A stretch of DNA of 64,000 bases from Prinsepia uniflora (taxonomy: Eukaryota > Streptophyta > Magnoliopsida > Rosales > Rosaceae). Both the position numbers and the translations under genes were made by a program. Positions 43,093-53,267 of the stretch are shown here, piece by piece; the stretch's first letter is position 1, and the number at the start of each line of letters is the position of its first letter. The notes under the pieces are model-generated. The model was not told where the DNA came from and did not search any database. It saw only the letters and a program-made list of their open reading frames with translations. The stretch is taken from positions 59,646,601 to 59,710,600 of the forward strand of contig CM064867.1 of NCBI GenBank assembly GCA_032719365.1, written 5' to 3'.

Positions 43093-44298
43093 CTGTCACT
43101 ATGCACACCAACCTACTAACCCCTAACAAGTAGTGAAATTTGATATCTCACCTCTTCATGTGCACAAACTTGATATCCCGATTCTACCAGCTTTTCTCTA
43201 AGCCCTAAATCAAAATCTCAACTCTTTTCGAGTCCTATCTAGTTATTATAAATCTTCTCGAGTCCTATCATGATATCCCAACTCATATATGCAATATATA
43301 TCTAAAACTCTCAAATCCTAGGGAGTTCCTTAGGTTTTCTAATTAGAAATATTGTCACATCGAACGCACATAACTACTTTTAAACGGTGTCTAATCGACC
43401 CGAAACTAGCTCTATTGAATCCACATTGTCGAGAACTTCAAAAATCATGTACCCCAAGGAAAGGAAGCACATGCCTTCATGAGCTGGTGGAAAGGCAGTG
43501 GCTCCTCCCCACGTGCTTGTAGCCACGAATATGGCCTCTACTCGCCTTTAATCTTCGAACACTGTAGAAACTATATTTATGCCCAATTTTCAGGCCGCCA
43601 TATCTCCCTCAAAACTCAAACAAATTTAACATTCTAGTAATGGAAAATCATCTACTCAATCCCAAGAATCTAACTATGATGTCTAATTTGAGAAAACTCA
43701 CCTTCCTTGGCCAAAAATTCAATGAGAAGGCTTGACTCATCTTTGTTCTTTCAATTCCTCATAATCGAAGGTATTCGAGTTACAAATCCACCATCATCCA
43801 ACTTGTATGATAATAGTGAATCAATATGCAGCCTTCGTTTTGCTCCTTAGAGCCTTTGAACACAAATCACCACTTTGGGGTTTTCCTCTGTTTACCCGAG
43901 AACCCTTCCCTTCTTTCCCCCCTCCCTCCCCTTTCCCCCAACCCACATCTTCCCTACATGGGAGTTTCTTCCTTCGTTTCTCCTTAAATCAAACATGCCC
44001 TTACCGCTTAGGTTTGTAACACATGCCACACATAAGTGAGGACAACTAAAAGTATGTCGACTCACCTCTTAACCAAATGACCAAAATGCCCTTGTTATGC
44101 CCAAATTACCAAAATACCCTTGGGCATCTAGACCTGCAACTTTTTCATACAATCTCTATTTTTTGTGTGCTACCTATCAATGAACTCATGAGTTCGAGAT
44201 TAATTGACTTCCAACCCCCTTTTTAACCCGTAGGTAAAATTGTCCTATTTTTGAATGAAATTCCCAAATTAGTCTAATTTTTGGGACATGTAGTTACA
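43093..44298 (-). repeat. TE-8b: fossil Ty3-class LTR
   Basis: A second decayed copy of the same layout: acggtgtctaatcgacccgaaac (about 43385), a GC-richer block (43460-43545), gtgctacctatcaatgaactc (about 44170-44190), gtaaaattgtcc and the end gggacatgtagttaca at 44298. The left boundary is uncertain. No internal region is visible between 8a and 8b, so they may be LTRs of a deleted element or two solo LTRs. Confidence 0.5.
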
Positions 44299-44316
44299 AA
44301 AATGATCAAGAGATGT

Positions 44317-44945
44317 CAATCATGTTTGTTTGTGGTCTGTTGTGGTTTAGTTTGCTAGTGTTATTCCTCACGCGTGCTTTAATCTTTGGTTGGCTATCCA
44401 ATCAAGACTTATTACATTGGATCGTGTTGGTAGGTTTATGAATCAGAGTGCCCGTAATTGTGTCCTCTATGAAAGGGATGGGCAGTCTAATGATTACTTA
44501 TTCTTCAAATTCCTATTTAGATATGGAATTTCGAGGAGAATTTTGTTCTCACGGTTGCTATGCAATGGTGAAGGAAGAAGATGGCCTAAGTTGCTAAATG
44601 TCTTGCCTTAACTGTGACTATATATTAGTTGTGGAAGAATAGGAATAATCAAGTCTTTAGGAACACTAGAAAATCCTCTTATGTGGTGTTTAATTCCATT
44701 GTTGAATGATTTGTAGTAAGCTTAGTACCCTTAATTTTAGGCATTATTCTTACAATTTCCTTGCTACTAGAAATTGGAATACGTATGTTGCATATAGTGA
44801 TGTTTTCTCATCTTAATGAGGTGTTCTGGAGGTTCTGTTTCCTCCTATGGAGGTGTTCTGGGCATTGTTACCTCTGTTTTGTTGTCTTTAGCGCTGTGTT
44901 TGGTGGGCTTCCATGCTTTATATATTGATTTAACAAAAAAAAAAA
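44317..44945 (+). pseudogene. TE-9: 3' end of an L1-type LINE
   Basis: The plus strand encodes WLAIQSRLITLDRVGRFM, followed by a decayed zinc-binding segment (NCVLYERDGQSNDYLFFKF) typical of the region after plant LINE reverse transcriptase, then a YYLWKNRNNQVFRNTR-like stretch with frameshifts. The 3' UTR ends in an A-run at about 44934-44945, the expected LINE tail. RT itself is absent, consistent with 5' truncation. A TSD was not identified. Confidence 0.7.
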
Positions 44946-45116
44946 GGTAAAGGGAATGAAGTTAAAGGTAATGATTTCCATTATTTTCATCTCATACGGC
45001 TACTTGCAACTAGAAAATCATTACTCATTCAAAATAGGTAATCATATTACTCATTTTGGGATAGTCTCATTAACTAGACGAGGGGTGTTAATGATTCTCG
45101 TTACTCATTTCCCTGC
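44944..45116. mobile_element. Possible MITE directly after the LINE tail
   Basis: The ends form imperfect inverted repeats about 25 bp long: aaagggaatgaagt...aatgatt on the left and the complement of aatgattctcgttactcatttccctg on the right, about 170 bp apart. The family and TSD are unclear; chance similarity in AT-rich sequence is possible. Confidence 0.35.
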
Positions 45117-46349
45117 ATTTTTTACAATAAATTACAACGTTTAACTATAATAAATTTTACGCTCCCTAATTTTCTTCTGAATGTTCTAATACTTCGATGA
45201 CTTAACCATTCAATTGTCCAGACATTTATTGTACGTTCTAGCTTTTTTTTTTTTGGCTCTAAGGTGGATAAGTACATTAATTTTGTTGAAAATGTTATAA
45301 ATTAGAAAGCGCATTTTAATAATTAATTAATTTTTATTTCGATTTATAATGATTAGAAAGTCCAATCTAAAACATAGCACTATGCAACATCCAAGAGTGC
45401 CAAAACTCGTTTTAGCAGTAGAATGAACGTAATCTTTTTACTAGGAGTGTTGATAATAATTTTTTTTCATATTATTTTTTATTTGTGATAGAGAATTCAA
45501 ATATTGAATATATACCTTCTAATAGTTGACCAATAAAACGTGGTTAATTAAAGACGATGGCATCCCCAAGAACAAAGGAATGATACTAATATATGGTGGG
45601 ATCCAATGTTCAAATCTCATGTTTAAAAAAAAAACAAACAATTGCAATATTCTTAAATTTTAAATGAAATAAGAATCATTCATTGCCGCAAACTTAAAAA
45701 TAGAGAAACACTTAGAATCAAAGTTTCGAAAAATAGGGAGGCACACAGAATATATAAGTTGTGATAAGAACATAGAAATTTGTAATTTGATCTCAGGTGT
45801 AGTGTTATTTTTCCTTCAATCAAATTTAAAGTACCGATAGAATTTTATTAAAGTTATCGAAAAAATTCTATTTTGTTCGAGTATTTTGCTCTATAAACGA
45901 ATGTCTTTTTTTTTATAAAATATAAAATATAAAATATCTGTATAAAAATAAAAGAATGTAGAAAATTGATATTTTATGGGATGTCTAACCTAAAAGTGGA
46001 TTATAAAAGTGGCAAAAAATAACACAAAAAAGAAATTTAGAGGAGAAAATTGGCATATGCTTGAACATATACCAGCGAACATAATTTCTTTTCCACAAAA
46101 TGAAGACGTTTATTCTCCAATACCCCAAATTCAAAGTTAATATTCAAAAAAGATACGAAAAAGTGATAAAATGAATGTAAGTGGAAAAACTTTTTCACCA
46201 AATTTTGGAACTTTTATTTTTATTTTTTTGCTAAGTGGATTCTTTAGCAATACTTATGCCTCAAATGAATGTTAGCTTATTAAATACCTCACTATTTTTT
46301 TTATCAAATGTACTAGGATTTATGCTAGCCGAACCCATTGTTCAGGTGT

Positions 46350-46385
<36 letters not shown>

Positions 46386-47327
46386 CAATCATTTTTATGT
46401 AAAATAAATAAATATATATATATATTTACAATCTTTTTTTCTATAACTTCGAGCGATAGGTGAATTTTACATTTTGTTTTTCTGACCCATTAGATATAAA
46501 ATTGGATTTCAAAGATATAACGGGAATATTTCTGAAAACTTTACATCATATTACTTGAGATATTCTAAAAAAAAGTTAAACGAAAATAATGTTTAGAAAT
46601 TTCATCCAATTTTTATTATGTCGAAAAATATTTAAAATGCAAATTATGAATGCCAATTTAACTCAATTTTTGTGCGAATCAATTATTTCAAGGAACTTCT
46701 TAGAATTTATTCTCTAAGGAACTTCATTTAAATTATTTCAACAAATTTCTTCTATTCGTCTTTAATGAATTATTCAATTTCGAAAAAAAAGAATAATTTG
46801 AAATCTCTCGCTCATTATATTATTGAGAATTTATTTTCTTATATTATACAAAGTAATTGACTAATTGAGAATCCTCTGTCCCATGCCTTGTTAGTTTAAG
46901 TTTGTAGTGTGACTCATGTCCCATCACACCGAAAATTGACAGATTATACAGAAAACGTAGTTAATTAATGCCTGTTATGATAGTTTCAATTAATTAATTA
47001 ATTAATTGTTCGAATCGTCAACTCAGCTGATATTGGTAGCCACGGCCATGACCGCATGCAGCATGCTTTTTTTTAAAAAAAAAAAAAAAAAAAATCTGAG
47101 CAGCATGCTTGTTTAGCAGCAACAACAATGACAATCAACTCTGACTAAACAACATTAAAACGCCAATAGTTAATTAATTAATTATAAAACATGGGTGCAT
47201 GGACTTTTGACTCTCACCGCGTTAGTGATGAATTCTTAGTCGAATTGGGGATAGGGGAGCCGTAACTGTTTCTTCCTGATACTGACCATGGATACAGATA
47301 AATTTGGTGCCCGTGTAAAATAATATA
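45117..47327. other. AT-rich spacer without recognised genes
   Basis: No coding region or known element is recognised. It contains simple repeats: a (TA)n run at about 46351-46381, a second at about 46410-46424, tttaattaattaattaatt near 46990-47005, and a T8A21-like run at about 47068-47092. It could be old host intergenic sequence. Confidence 0.6.
46351..46424. repeat. (TA)n microsatellites
   Basis: An alternating TA tract of about 30 bp, then atttacaatc...tttttatgtaaaataaa and a shorter TA tract followed by the same tttacaatc. The flanking tatatttacaatc repeat suggests a small tandem duplication. Confidence 0.85.
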
Positions 47328-48705
47328 GGAAAACTTATCAATAAGATTCCAACTAATAGGATTCAGTATAAATTTATATCTAAATTATCAAAATTTTCAA
47401 ATAAATACTTAAATTATATGATCACTTATATTCAACTACCCTATCAAACTTTTCATCTATTTGACAATCAAAATGGCACGAGTCAAAAAATTTCCCAATA
47501 AATCACTGAACGTGGCAAAAGACAGAAGGCTATTTCCAAGATTCTTAAAAAAATCAATTAAGACCACCCAAAACCCTAAATTCCAAATCAAACTCCCTTC
47601 ATTTCAATTTGAGTTCCCAGTCCCCCTCCTCCCAGTCGAATATTGCCCAGAAACACTAAATCCAAAATCTAATTCCCAGCCACCACGTTCGATCTTCACC
47701 TTCACCTCCAATTCCCAGAAACCCTAAATCCCAAATACGTTGACGTCTTCGTTGCCCCATGCGTGCATTGCCTCCGTTGACCCGCTTCTGCAGCTACTCC
47801 CCCACCGGTTTGCACAAGAAGACCTCATCCGGAAAGACGCGTCGCTGCTCCCAGAGCAACACCAAAACAGGTTGTCGTTTGTGAGCGAATCCAAGTTTTT
47901 AGCCAAATGGTTTCAAACCCAATATTGAATTAAAAATGGGACTTTTTTGGCCGCTAATAAAGTCAAATCTATCTCTTCCAATCCATTTCTCCGAAAGTTG
48001 ATTTCCAGGTTTCCACTGTATTTTGGGTTCAAATCCATCTAAAAAGTCTTGATCTTTGATAATGAGAATGATGAAATTGATGTAGTAGGATGTCAATAAT
48101 TTTGACTGTTGGTGTCTTGATTAGGAATGAACGAAATGTTTTAGATTGGATTGTATATGACCAAGCAAGCAATAATGTGCCCATAATACAAAGGCTGAGA
48201 TCTGAGAAAAAAAAAAGGGAATTTAAGGTGAAGATGAAGATCGATGCTGCCATGGGGGGTTGGGAATTGGATTTGCGATTTACGGTTTCTGGGCAAAATT
48301 CGATTGGTAGGAGGGGGGCTGGGAACTAAAATTGGGAGGAGGGGAGTTCAATTTGGAGTTTAGGGTTTTGGGTGGTCTTAATTGATTTTTTAAGAATCCC
48401 AAAAGTACCCCTTTGTTTTTAAAATTGGGAGGAGGGGAGTTCAATTTGGAGTTTAGGGTTTTGGGTGGTCTTAATTGATTTTTTAAGAATCCCGAAAGTA
48501 CCCCTTTGTTTTTTGCCACATCAGTGGCTAGCTGAAAAATTTTTTTGACACGTGGTATTTTGATGGTCAAATGAATGAAATACTTGCGCGGAGGTAGTTA
48601 AATGTTGGTGGTTATATAGTTTGAGTACTTATTTGAAAATTTTGATCGTTTGAATATGCGTTTGTGGTGAGTTCTATAGTCTGGAGTCTTATTTGTAGTT
48701 TTTCC
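47328..48705. mobile_element. TE-10: long-TIR element, Mutator-like, non-autonomous
   Basis: The two ends are inverted repeats: 47328 to about 47717 and about 48216 to 48705. Aligned blocks include ggaaaacttatcaataagattcc with ggaaaaactacaaataagactcc, caaaattttcaaataa, the caattaagaccacccaaaaccctaaa segment, and tcgatcttcaccttcacct with tcgatcttcatcttcacct. TIRs near 390 bp beginning GGAAAA suit Mutator-like elements. Flanks aataatata and aataataat could be a 9-bp TSD with two mismatches, but the sequence is low-complexity. No transposase is present. The central ~500 bp has no recognised gene. The right TIR holds a 93-bp tandem duplication. Confidence 0.65.
48331..48516. repeat. 93-bp tandem duplication in the right TIR of TE-10
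   Basis: Two copies (48331-48423, 48424-48516) of the segment attgggaggaggggagttca and on to gtacccctttgtttttaaa, differing by about one base in the readable overlap. It is single-copy in the left TIR, so it arose after the TIRs separated. Confidence 0.8.
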
Positions 48706-48713
48706 AATAATAA

Positions 48714-49066
48714 TGTTGAGATGTGAGAAAAATGTCTTACATCAGAAAAACACAACTACAATTTGTGTCTTACATGATCGTAGGCTACTCTCCTATTGCC
48801 AATTCGTTTTGGGGTGAAACCTCAACTTCTTACATGGTATTAAAGCGAGGTTATCCCACGTGAAAGCTTAACCGCCACACATGTCACACGTATCCATTTA
48901 AATTACAGGTGATAGGTTGGAAAATTCGCCACACGTGAGGGGCGTGTTGAGATGTGAGGAAAATGTCCTACATCGGAAAAACACAGCTACAATTTGTTCT
49001 TTATATGATCTTGGGATACTCCCCCCATTGCCAATTAGTTTTGGGGTGAAACCACAACTTCTTGAA
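48714..49066 (+). mobile_element. TE-11: small TRIM retrotransposon (Copia-like ends)
   Basis: Two ~121-bp LTRs, 48714-48834 and 48945 to about 49066, start tgttgagatgtgag and share ggggtgaaacc...caacttctt. Between them lie only 110 bp: a decayed primer site atggtattaaagc (48834-48846) and a purine tract gtgaggggcg before the second LTR. This is the TRIM layout. The right end is altered (cttgaaa where the left LTR has cttaca) and no clear TSD is seen. It abuts TE-10. Confidence 0.7.
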
Positions 49067-49388
49067 AATATAAAACGAGATTCATATTTGGGGTTACTAA
49101 TTTTATTTAAGGACAAACTAAATAAAGAATATCCCGTAAATTATATAGTTAGTCGCAAATTCATATCTAAGTTATGACAAATTTCATTTTTTGTATCTAA
49201 ATTATTTGGCCATTAACAAATTACTACCTCCGTTATACTTTCCATTTATTAGCTATAAAAAATGCTACATGGCAAGAATTTGATCTAGTCAGCTTGTGGT
49301 ATGGTCAAAATTAGAAAAGCATTTTTGTTAAAAATGTCGGGTTACTCAAAATCCTTAATCAAAACCCTAAAATCCTAAACTGAAAACG
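49067..49388. other. AT-rich spacer
   Basis: No gene or element recognised. Fragments such as aaattcatatctaagttatgacaaat resemble the AT-rich part of the TE-10 ends, so a second decayed TIR is possible but not demonstrable. Confidence 0.45.
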
Positions 49389-49734
49389 ATGCCCCAAATT
49401 GAGTCGCAGACTGGTTTACAATTCCTTAAACCCCCTTTCCTCAATTTTCTCTCTCCTAGCCTCTGTCATTTACCACCTCGGATTCTTAAGAATTGACTTT
49501 GTCCAGTCATTCATTGCTCGAACTTCGCACAACGGCCAACGCAACAACGTCGTTCTCGAACCGTCCTCGCCATTATCCCAGTTGAAGAAGGACGAATAGC
49601 TCCTCGTTAAAGAAGACGAGGAGATTGTGGACTTGGTCTTTTATGGAGTGACGCCTACTTATGAGCTCGATTCAAAACTCATGGAATATACTAGAGCGGC
49701 ATTGATCCGACCTGAGTTCATGTAGTGGAGACAT
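49389..49734 (+). pseudogene. Unidentified gene-like fragment, upstream of TE-12
   Basis: Codon-like sequence with higher GC than its surroundings. One frame reads DEEIVDLVFYGVTPTYELDSKLMEYTRAALIRPEFM just before the TE-12 insertion (about 49618-49723), and another reads DFVQSFIARTSHNGQRNN (about 49495-49548). The frames are broken by stops. I do not recognise the family. It may be a decayed host gene or transduced exon; it continues at 52744. Confidence 0.35.
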
Positions 49735-50417
49735 TGTTAGGAAATTAATCCTCCACCACGCAAGTGCTAACAATAAAGATAAAAAAAAAAGAAATAAAGA
49801 AACCAAGAACTCAAAAGATTTAACGAGGTTCGGCCAATTAACTTGCCTACATCCTCAGAGAGTTTTCTCCTTCACTATGAGAGAATACAAAATACAAGAT
49901 TACACTACTCAAGTTTATACCCAACTCGAGCCCTTGTATCCAATAGGATACCCCTTGTACACCCTCTCTCAACCCGAGAAAATCACTCTACCCCAAAGAG
50001 CTATACACACTCTTTCACCTTCTCTTAACCGAGAAGATCACTCTACTCCAAGAGCTATACACACTCTTGAAGTGCTCAAGAAGATCACTCTAGCCCAAGA
50101 GCTATACACACTCTTGAAGCACTCACTCACTTGTGAGGTGTTCTCCTTGATGTTGAAATGTGACCAACCTCTCCACCTTATATAGTGCTTAAGGCACAAG
50201 TTGTATTTGTGCTTTTCCAATGTGGGACAATTTCCTCACATTTCAACATCCTTCATTGAAGTCCATTCATGCACCTTCTTCAATTAATGCTCTTCTTCAT
50301 GAAGCTTCCACATCAATCTTTTCCTACAAGGTTGAATGAACAACACCATGTATTTATTCCCAATACATAATCAAATTCAATGCATTAATAATCCACTAAG
50401 GAGGCATTAACTCAACA
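49735..50417 (-). repeat. TE-12 3' LTR
   Basis: Ends tgttaggaaatt and aactcaaca. An internal tandem array (about 49974-50125) has three units containing agctatacacactctt; the caagagctatacacactcttg unit can form a small hairpin. Tandem units in U3 often act as enhancers in plant Copia elements; that role is inferred here. Confidence 0.92.
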
Positions 50418-50629
50418 ATCTCCCCCTGCCGACTTAGGTGGATAATGTTGCATCACCACTTCAATCCCTGAAGTTCATCTCAAATTGAGATACCGCTTGA
50501 TATACCCACAAGCATTCCATTGGCCTTATTCTTGTACCAACTACACATACCCCGAATCAGTTGCATACGATCCTAGCTCCCCCTGATTCAAAATGGCCAA
50601 TGCTATGTGCAGCTGCTCCGAGTCAACAA

Positions 50630-52012
50630 TTACCAGTTGGCTCCGAAGAGGGACCTTGACTTTGCCTCTTCCTTAGCAGGATTATCCTTCTCACCATCGT
50701 CTGAAACTTGGAAACATGTAGATAGCGTCTCTGCTGTGCCCGCAAACGAGACCCGCTTCAGGTACCTGTTCTCCTGTGCACCCTGTTTCCCAACAACCTT
50801 CGAGGTCTGAGTTTTTCCTATCAGACGGAACATACTTTTACATTTTTCTCCCTTCATTAGGACCATGCAGCCACGTGACACTTTCATAACTCCCCCTGCT
50901 GACGAAACCTTGCAGCCCTTGGAGTCTAGTTGGCTCAAGGATATTAGATTTCTCCGGAACTTTGGGACATACACCACATCACCCAATGTTCGAACTGCTC
51001 CATCGAACATTTTGATCTTCACCGTTCCCGTACCCATGACACGACGTCTTGTGCCATCACCCCAAGTCACAAATCCTTGGACTTCCTGGAACGTATCAAA
51101 ATATTCTCTCCTAGAGCAAAGGTGATGAGAACAACCACTATCTAATATCCAATAATCTTGAGAAAAAATGTAATTACCTTTGGAGACTGTGAGAAGTTCT
51201 CCAAAATCTCTAGACATCTCCGCTACACCAGCCAAGGAGCAATCTGAGCCCTTATCGTCCTTCTCTTTCATCAATGGACAATCCGGCTTTATGTGTCCCC
51301 ACTCCTTGCACTTGTAGCATTGCTTGCCCTTTCCTCTGCCTCTGGATTTAGACCTGCTATGCTCACTAAATCCCCTCGCAGTTGACCTTCCCTTACGATT
51401 CTGTTCATGAGCAATGAAGACGGAACCTTGAGAATCATCGGCTTTCCTTCTCTTCTCATGTGATAAGAGAGTCGATTCTACATCCTCCATCTTCAGTGTA
51501 TCCTTACCATACACAATTGTAGTAACAATATTCTCATATGAATCGGGAAGCGAGGTAAGAAGTAAAAGGGCTTGATCTTCTTCCTCAATTTTAACCTCAA
51601 CTCTTGATAGTTGATTTATCAATCCCTTGAACACATTCATGTGCTCCATGAGATTCGCACCTTCTCCCATCTTGAGCTTGTAGAGATCCCGCTTTAAATT
51701 CAGTTTCGTTTGCAAGCCTTTCCCAAGATAAAGCTTCTCCATTTTCTCCCAAAGCTCAGGTGCAGAATCTACATCATTAACATTATTTATAATATTGTCA
51801 GCAATATAAAGCCTAATAGTGCTGACACACCTGGACTCCAACTCGTCCCAATCTTCATCTGACATCTTCTCTGGCTTCGCATCCTTCCCCTTCAACGGTC
51901 TTGCAAGGCCTTGTTGAACTAGGATGTCCTTCACCCTCCTTTGCCATAGAGTGAAATTTCTTTTTCCATCAAACTGCTCCACCTTGAAATGTGAACCGCT
52001 AGAACTTGCCAT
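50630..52012 (-). CDS. gag: Gag-protease polyprotein of TE-12 (intact, truncated pol)
   Basis: The frame is 460 codons from MASSSGSHFKVEQF (52012). An upstream in-frame ATG (52054) would overlap the primer site, so I prefer 52012. Gag (UBN2-type) covers residues about 8-190: FDGKRNFTLWQRRVKDIL, LWEKMEKLYLGKGL, LLLTSLPDSYENIV. The CCHC knuckle CYKCKEWGHIKPDC lies near 230. The protease catalytic segment WILDSGCSHHLC follows near 290, then a GAG-pre-integrase-like stretch (LISLSQLDSKGCKV). After about residue 410 the frame continues with KRVSFAGTAE, normally found between integrase and RT, and stops: the deletion joined these regions in frame. The product could assemble particles but not reverse-transcribe. 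Confidence 0.92.
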   Translation of the reverse strand: MASSSGSHFKVEQFDGKRNFTLWQRRVKDILVQQGLARPLKGKDAKPEKMSDEDWDELESRCVSTIRLYIADNIINNVNDVDSAPELWEKMEKLYLGKGLQTKLNLKRDLYKLKMGEGANLMEHMNVFKGLINQLSRVEVKIEEEDQALLLLTSLPDSYENIVTTIVYGKDTLKMEDVESTLLSHEKRRKADDSQGSVFIAHEQNRKGRSTARGFSEHSRSKSRGRGKGKQCYKCKEWGHIKPDCPLMKEKDDKGSDCSLAGVAEMSRDFGELLTVSKGNYIFSQDYWILDSGCSHHLCSRREYFDTFQEVQGFVTWGDGTRRRVMGTGTVKIKMFDGAVRTLGDVVYVPKFRRNLISLSQLDSKGCKVSSAGGVMKVSRGCMVLMKGEKCKSMFRLIGKTQTSKVVGKQGAQENRYLKRVSFAGTAETLSTCFQVSDDGEKDNPAKEEAKSRSLFGANW

Positions 52013-52041
52013 GGCAAACCGCTCACGATCGATAAACCGAA

Positions 52042-52053
52042 GCTCTGATACCA
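52042..52053 (-). other. TE-12 primer-binding site (initiator Met tRNA)
   Basis: gctctgatacca on the plus strand, two bases from the 5' LTR. The gag ATG is only about 30 nt away. Confidence 0.92.
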
Positions 52054-52055
52054 CT

Positions 52056-52738
52056 TGTTAGGAAATTAATCCTCCACCACGCAAGTGCTAACAATAAAGA
52101 TAAAAAAAAAAGAAATAAAGAAACCAAGAACTCAAAAGATTTAACGAGGTTCGGCCAATTAACTTGCCTACATCCTCAGAGAGTTTTCTCCTTCACTATG
52201 AGAGAATACAAAATACAAGATTACACTACTCAAGTTTATACCCAACTCGAGCCCTTGTATCCAATAGGATACCCCTTGTACACCCTCTCTCAACCCGAGA
52301 AAATCACTCTACCCCAAAGAGCTATACACACTCTTTCACCTTCTCTTAACCGAGAAGATCACTCTACTCCAAGAGCTATACACACTCTTGAAGTGCTCAA
52401 GAAGATCACTCTAGCCCAAGAGCTATACACACTCTTGAAGCACTCACTCACTTGTGAGGTGTTCTCCTTGATGTTGAAATGTGACCAACCTCTCCACCTT
52501 ATATAGTGCTTAAGGCACAAGTTGTATTTGTGCTTTTCCAATGTGGGACAATTTCCTCACATTTCAACATCCTTCATTGAAGTCCATTCATGCACCTTCT
52601 TCAATTAATGCTCTTCTTCATGAAGCTTCCACATCAATCTTTTCCTACAAGGTTGAATGAACAACACCATGTATTTATTCCCAATACATAATCAAATTCA
52701 ATGCATTAATAATCCACTAAGGAGGCATTAACTCAACA
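52056..52738 (-). repeat. TE-12 5' LTR
   Basis: Same 683-bp length as the partner and no difference noticed on reading, including the A10 run and the tandem array. Confidence 0.93.
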
Positions 52739-52743
52739 GACAT

Positions 52744-53103
52744 GTAGTTCGCTAGATGGTTAACCGTTAAAGGGGTTCAATTATGAGTTGATACTTGGAA
52801 AGTGCTCTGAGAATCCAATGGGGTATGTGCAGGTTCACCAGCCCTCTGTTGCTCGACTTAAAGAGTATGATGTTTCTCTGCAATCACAGAGGGATGCATT
52901 ATGGCAAGCACTAGTAGACGCTTCAAGGTCATCAAACCTTCTTATGGGGCCCAGATTTTCATCATCAAGGACGACATGGCTCGGGCTCTAATGATTAAGC
53001 TTTGGTCTATGGTCAAGGATGCGCATCTCAAATTCTTTGTCGAAGAACCTCTTAATTTCGATTATCTCGCTCTAGTTATCAACATGTCAATTTTCACTGT
53101 TTG
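52744..53103 (+). pseudogene. Unidentified gene-like fragment, downstream of TE-12
   Basis: It continues 49389-49734 once TE-12 and one gacat are removed. Readable stretches: VQVHQPSVARLKEYDVSLQS (about 52828-52887) and, in another frame, FIIKDDMARALMIKLWSMVKDAHLKFF (about 52960-53040) ending at a stop near 53104. Frame changes indicate a pseudogene or exon-intron structure. Family not recognised. Confidence 0.35.
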
Positions 53104-53267
53104 ATTTTAATTTTTTTAATGGATTCAAATTTTTTATAATTGAGGAACATAAAAAGGAATTATCATTCAAAATTTGATGGAGATTTTGTTGCATATAAAA
53201 GTTGGGATAATTTTGTGATGTTCATGTTGAATTTTGTTTATTTGTGTTGAATGCTTGTGTTATTAAG
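53104..53267. other. AT-rich spacer next to the LINE tail
   Basis: No feature recognised; it is the target sequence into which the TE-13 poly-A end was inserted. Confidence 0.5.

Larger units (their letters stand above)
49735..52738 (-). mobile_element. TE-12: young Copia element carrying only gag and protease
   Basis: A complete 3004-bp element with 683-bp LTRs (49735-50417, 52056-52738) that I cannot tell apart by eye, a perfect TSD gacat (49730-49734, 52739-52743), primer site 52042-52053 and polypurine tract (minus strand of 50418-50428). One long frame encodes Gag and a protease start; integrase core, RT and RNase H are missing. It resembles TNT1-94/Tork-type Gag. Identical LTRs mean very recent insertion, so helper proteins in trans are implied. 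Confidence 0.93.

Noticed and set aside
45117..47327. A host gene in the AT-rich spacer
   Set aside because: No open frame above background, no codon bias and no recognisable domain or splice pattern.
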